A DNA stretch of 64,000 nt from Polytrichum commune (taxonomy: Eukaryota; Streptophyta; Polytrichopsida; Polytrichales; Polytrichaceae), in contig OX485805.1 in the NCBI GenBank assembly GCA_950295325.1, positions 18,091,501-18,155,500 of the forward strand, given 5' to 3'. Every line of letters starts with the position of its first letter. Position 1 is the first letter of the stretch. Under the pieces are notes generated by a model. That model was not told the DNA's origin. It saw only the letters and a program-made list of their open reading frames with translations, and searched no databases. The position numbers and the translations under genes were made by a program. Of the stretch, positions 59,876 to 64,000 are shown piece by piece.

Positions 59876-60790
59876 TCTCTTGACGTCTCCCGAAACAGGG
59901 AGATGTCCGTGAAGATGTCTTGCCTGATTGGCGTGCCCATTTTTTCCTTCATGCATGTGGTTTTAGCCATGCTGCATTCTTATATGCATTGAATTTTCTT
60001 TTCTTCTGTCGCTTAGGCCGTGTGTGACATGTGTGTTCTTGTCTTCGCACGCTTCTTCAAATCCTCATCTCTGGGTGTTCATTTTTCTTGGCTTAGCCTC
60101 ATTCGCCGCCTAAGTGTCCCCTTCTGATTTGCTCTTGTCTAGCCTTGTACATCTGTAGTTTAGTTGGACGTCTCCCGAAACAGGGAGATGTCCGTGAAGA
60201 TGTCTTGCCCTATTGGCGTGCTCACTTTTTCCTTCATGTATGTGGTTTTAGCCATGCTGCATTCTTATATGCATTGAATTTTCTTTTCTTCTGTCGCTTA
60301 GGCCATGTGTGACATGTGTGTTCTTGTCGACGAACGCTTCTTCAAATCCTCATCTCTGGGTGTTCATTTTTCTTGGCTTAGCCTCATTCGCCGCCTAAGT
60401 GTCCCCTTCTAATTTGCTCTTGTCTAGCCTTGTACATCTGTAGTTTAGTTGGACGTCTCCCGAAACAGGGAGATGTCTGTGAAGATGTTTTTCCCGATTG
60501 GCGTGCTCACTTTTTCCTTCATGTATGTGGTTTTAGCCATGCTACATTCTTATATGCATTGAATTTTCTTTTCTTCTGTCGCTTAGGCCGTGTGTGACAT
60601 GTGTGTTCTTGTCTTCGCACGCTTCTTGAAATCCTCATCTCTGGGTGTTCAGTTTTCTTGGCTTAGCCTCATTCGCCGCCTAAGTGTCCCCTTTTGTTCT
60701 TGTCAACCCTAGCCTTCTACATCTCTTGTATTGTTGGATGTCTCCTGAGACAGGGAGATGTCTGTGCAGACGTCCTCCCAGACATAGATC
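59876..60790. repeat. Tandem repeat, about four starts of a ~286-bp unit
   Basis: Units begin near 59878, 60165, 60448 and 60736 with GACGTCTCCCGAAACAGGGA then GATGTCC. They continue through CACTTTTTCCTTCATG, GGTTTTAGCCATGCT, TATATGCATTGAATTTTC, GTCGCTTAGGCC, CTCATCTCTGGGTGTTC and CCGCCTAAGTGTCCCC. The last unit is only its start. The opening GACGTCTCCC-GAAACA-GGGAGATGTC is a hairpin with 10-bp arms. The first three units are very similar, implying recent amplification. Confidence 0.9.
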
Positions 60791-60956
60791 CCTAATTGCC
60801 ATGTCTTCCACGATATGCATGAGTGCTTCTCACTTTTGTGCACTTGTCCGACTTGGGACAGCCGCGGGTATGACACACACACAGGCGAGTCCGATTGTCG
60901 CGCACCTCTCCATGAGGAGTGCCCGAAACACCATGGGCACAAGGGGGACCCCGGAG

Positions 60957-61871
60957 TGACACCCGGGACTTGTGGCGCCATTGGTGAGAGGGCCCAAGTG
61001 ATCCTAGTGTGGGTGAGGGCCCCGGGCGTTGGGAACGCCTCCCACCCACGGAGACTAGGAGGCATGAGGGTAAGGCCATGAGCTATGCGTAGCTCATGGC
61101 GTGGTGATTCTAGAATGCTCAAGATCACCTCAATCGGAGGTGTGAGCTAGGAGTTATGGCCATTTGAGTGGGGCGCTGTCCCGGGACAGCGCCCTGGTAC
61201 AGCAGTGCCTGGGAGGGATTCCCGGGACTGCCAAGGTTCAAACAGGCATAACTTCCTCAAGACTTGCCCGAATGGAGCAAGTGAGGAGTCCATCGGCATC
61301 TACGTGAAGCGTAGATGAGGATGGCGTGGTTGGTTGTTATGATCAGACATCATACCAGGAAGTTATGATGGTCTGAAGCTGCTAGGGGGTTCTAGGCCCA
61401 GCAGCTAAAGGAAAATGTCCACTTGGCCCCAACTCTTGGTAGAGAGACAAGAGGTTGGTTGACGGTGGGGTAGGGGCCCCGCGTGAAGTCCTAGAGGCTT
61501 ATATGGGTGAGGTGGTGTGGCCTCACCCACCCGAGGCCGAACGGCAAGGCCTCCATGGGCTTTGGCCTATTGTGAGGCCATAGTTGCCTAGTATGGTTCG
61601 GGTTGTTGTAGTGTTGCTCCGGCAACGCGATGATCAACATAGGAGTGGACTTCCATGGATGGAAGTCCACATTGGGGAAATGGGTTACCGATTAAGGGGT
61701 GAGTTCCGAAAGCAAAGTAGGAGGGTTGGTTCCCTCCTATGAACTATTGGTCCGGGGTTAGAGGAGCTAACCATTAGCATGGCGGTATGCGAAGGGTTAG
61801 CCACTCGTAACCTTTGCTAGAATTGAAAATTGGCAAGATGGTCAAGGGGGGGGCTAGCAAGGGTTGCGACA
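60957..61871 (+). mobile_element. Putative 5' LTR of a Ty3/gypsy retrotransposon
   Basis: Defined on the right by CA at 61870-61871, two bases before the primer site. On the left the best start is TGACACCCGGG at 60957, which resembles common LTR starts, but without the 3' LTR in the window it is a guess. GC-rich, no coding. Confidence 0.5.
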
Positions 61872-61873
61872 CT

Positions 61874-61885
61874 TGGTATCAGAGC
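61874..61885 (+). other. Primer binding site for tRNA-Met
   Basis: TGGTATCAGAGC is complementary to the 3' end of initiator tRNA-Met, the usual minus-strand primer of plant Ty3/gypsy and Ty1/copia elements. Confidence 0.85.
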
Positions 61886-64000
61886 AGGGTTCCAAGTTTT
61901 GAGCTCGCACTTTGAGGGAAACATGGGTATCAAAAATGCGGGTTATGATGGTGAGCCCGGGGTTTCCAAAAGGTTGTGAGGCTCAAATTGGAACAAGGAT
62001 CATGTGCAAATGGAGTTTGACCATACCATTGATTTTAATGGTAATGGTGGGCATGAGGGTGGATTCGGTGAGGAAAATGGAGGTGTCCTTTGAAAGGGCT
62101 CCCGCAAACCTCAAATAGTATTTGGGGCCTAGAATACCGAATGCACCCAAAACCTTGGAGGGTGTTAATGTTGGATTGAAATTTCAATTCGAAATGCTTC
62201 GAAGGTTCGGATGTTGAAATGAACTTGGTGCTAATGAGGCACCCAGGGCCTCTTAAGGCCTATGTGCGCTATTCAAACGCACAAATGAAGGATACACCTA
62301 AAACGGACGAGCTTTCTAAGAAATGCATCGTTTTAGGTGGGGTTTTAAAAGCGGGTGGTGGATGCCTTGTTTAAGTCCCCAAGGCTTCTTGAGGACATGG
62401 TGGGGATCATCAAGTTTGCAAGATCATTGAATCCGATGGTCCCGAAGAAAAGTTTGGCGGCGCATCACCACAAGTGGCTTTAGCCAAAGTTGGTCCCAAA
62501 GAAATGAGTGCAAATTGTTTGGTTCATTTTACTTAGGCAAAATATGTTGGTGCCGCTAACAGAATGTTGAAAGGTGGCTTTATGCTTCCAAGGCAAATCA
62601 TACTCATGCCGCGGACGGAATGTTGGAAGGTGGGTTTGTCCTACCAAGGCAATTCATGTTCGTGCCGCATACGGAGTGTGGGAAGGTGGCTTTGTGCTAT
62701 CAAGGGAAAACATGTTTGTTTTGTGGACAAATTATTGGAAATTGCTTTTGTGGCACTAAACCAACTCGTCCCACGGACGAAATGTTAAAAGTTGGCTTTG
62801 CGGACCGAGCCAAAACATATTGTTGCGGTGGAGGGAGAATTAGATGGTGGCTTTGTGGCCAAGGCTAGTAGCCTTAAGCCAAGGCCAAGTCATGTATACC
62901 TTGAGGCTCAAATGAATGGGAGATATGTCTCATGAGTTGTCAAAGAGGCAACGGACTCTTTCATGAGCCGAAAGCTCACAAGGGGGTTGGGGCTCGCGGA
63001 CGGGTAGAGCCGGCAAGCCCACCAAAGTACGGTTTGCAAAGGGCGAACCGCATGAAGCAAAGGAGGCGGCGATGCATGTAACCTTTTGATGTGGGACATT
63101 GGATTTTTGTCAAAATTTCACACCATGTGAAATAGATGAAATGCATGTCATTGTGAAGGCCGCCTACTTTGAAACTCACATGATAGATGTGAGGTGCAAG
63201 CCGGTGAGCTTGCGGTGCATTATGATGTGTCATAATGGAAAAGAATTGAAGTTCAAATTGACAAGGACTCCTATGGTAGGAGGATCCAAGTTGAATTTGG
63301 TCTTATTGGACCAAATGAAAAATAGAAAACATAATGGTCGTGGTTCAATTATAGCAACTCCAAGGAATGTATGGGGAGGCTAGGAAAGATGGGCCTCCCC
63401 CAAACAACATTGGTGTGATGTTGGTGAGATACAAGGATGTATTCACCAATGTGTTGTCCAAAAAAAAAATTACCGCCAAGGAGTGAAAAATAACTTTGCT
63501 CAACGAGAGATTGAGTTCTTGAGGTATGTGGTGACAAAGGAAGTTGGTGGACGAACATGAAGAATGTCAAGGCAATCCAAAAGGAGAATTGGCCCTTGAT
63601 TCAAAAGGGCTTAGGTCATTTGTTGGCCTAGCCAATTAGTACCACAACTTCATTTGAGAGTTTTCTAAGGTTGCTAGGACCTTATTCAACTTATTGAGGA
63701 AAATGGCTATCCCAAGAGTGGGATGAGCCTTGTCACCAAGCCTTTGGAGGGCTCAAAAACAAGTTCTCTTCGCCGCCCGTGCTTAAGTTCGCGGACTTTG
63801 ACAAACCTTTTGAGGTGCATACGGGGGCGAGTGACTTTAGCATTGGTGGATGTTGAGGCAAAATGGATGGCCATTGCATATAAGAGCATGAATCTCGATG
63901 GTTGTCCGACCTTGTCCAACTTATGCAAGAAATGGCTATCCCAAAAGTGGGATGAGCTTTGCCACCAAGTCTTTAAGGAGCTTAAGACCAAGTTTTCTTC
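61886..64000 (+). pseudogene. Decayed internal region of a Ty3/gypsy retrotransposon, cut by the window end
   Basis: No long frame remains. Near 63600-63840 the broken pol reading is recognisable as the end of reverse transcriptase and start of RNase H. It shows FVGLANYYHNFI-like text, then FGGLKNKFSSPPVLKFADFD and KPFEVHTGASDFSIGG, followed by stops. The order primer site, ~1.5 kb, pol suggests gag and protease were lost or shortened. Positions ~63895-64000 repeat 63680-63770. Confidence 0.75.
62555..62800. repeat. Tandem repeat of ~60 bp inside the gypsy relic
   Basis: Three to four diverged units of GAATGTTGGAAGGTGGCTTT, G..CTACCAAGGCAA, CATGTTCGTGCCGC, A.ACGGA. They replace what should be gag/protease sequence. 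Confidence 0.7.

Overview
The window is nuclear DNA of a land plant. It holds intron-rich genes with GT-AG splice sites, a malectin-like receptor kinase, a plant-type SBDS protein with a C-terminal zinc finger, TTTAGGG-type telomere-like stretches and CACTA, Ty3/gypsy and TRIM/Cassandra-like transposons. A DUF7869-type gene and the general gene style make me favour a seed-free plant (bryophyte or lycophyte grade). That placement is inference, and I cannot name the species.

Layout. 1-10 kb: a ten-exon receptor-like kinase on the + strand whose introns hold a MITE, a dispersed repeat and a TRIM fragment. 10-16 kb: mostly repeats, plus a short minus-strand gene for a mitochondrial ribosomal protein of the mS38/COX24 type. 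16-21 kb: a small zinc-ribbon protein gene and two tandem tRNA-Val(CAC) genes. 21.5-24.8 kb: SBDS on the minus strand in five exons, with a 5S-derived TRIM and a local duplication in intron 1. 25-26.3 kb: a Tourist-like MITE and a repeat array.

26.3-39.4 kb is the most unusual part. On the minus strand lie an FCP1-like HAD phosphatase reading frame and, upstream of it, a three-exon gene for a protein of about 1256 residues. That protein combines a ParB/sulfiredoxin-type DGQH domain with a motif resembling the SAM-binding site of DNA N4/N6 methylases. Its introns and flanks, but not its exons, carry about twenty copies of a 22-bp palindrome (arms GTTTGGGTCG and CGACCCAAAC around two variable bases). 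A second array of eighteen copies sits at 38.45-39.40 kb, directly before a DUF7869 gene (39.6-42.7 kb) that has two frame breaks. The ParB-like domain beside a palindrome family recalls bacterial parB/parS. A self-recognising DNA-binding or DNA-modifying element is the main candidate novelty here. The link is inferred from arrangement only.

43-50 kb: mostly non-coding, with dispersed repeats, a hairpin and scattered exon-like pieces of one possible gene. 50.66-56.3 kb: a CACTA (En/Spm) transposon with a Tnp2-type transposase on the minus strand. One terminal-inverted-repeat-like end lies inside the transposase intron. 57.5-60.8 kb: uncertain coding-like pieces and four copies of a ~286-bp tandem repeat. 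60.9-64 kb: a decayed Ty3/gypsy retrotransposon (putative LTR, tRNA-Met primer site, broken pol) running off the end of the window.

For the receptor kinase and SBDS, exon phases close exactly across every junction, so these models are strong. The ParB-like gene model also closes in frame, but its function is only partly supported.
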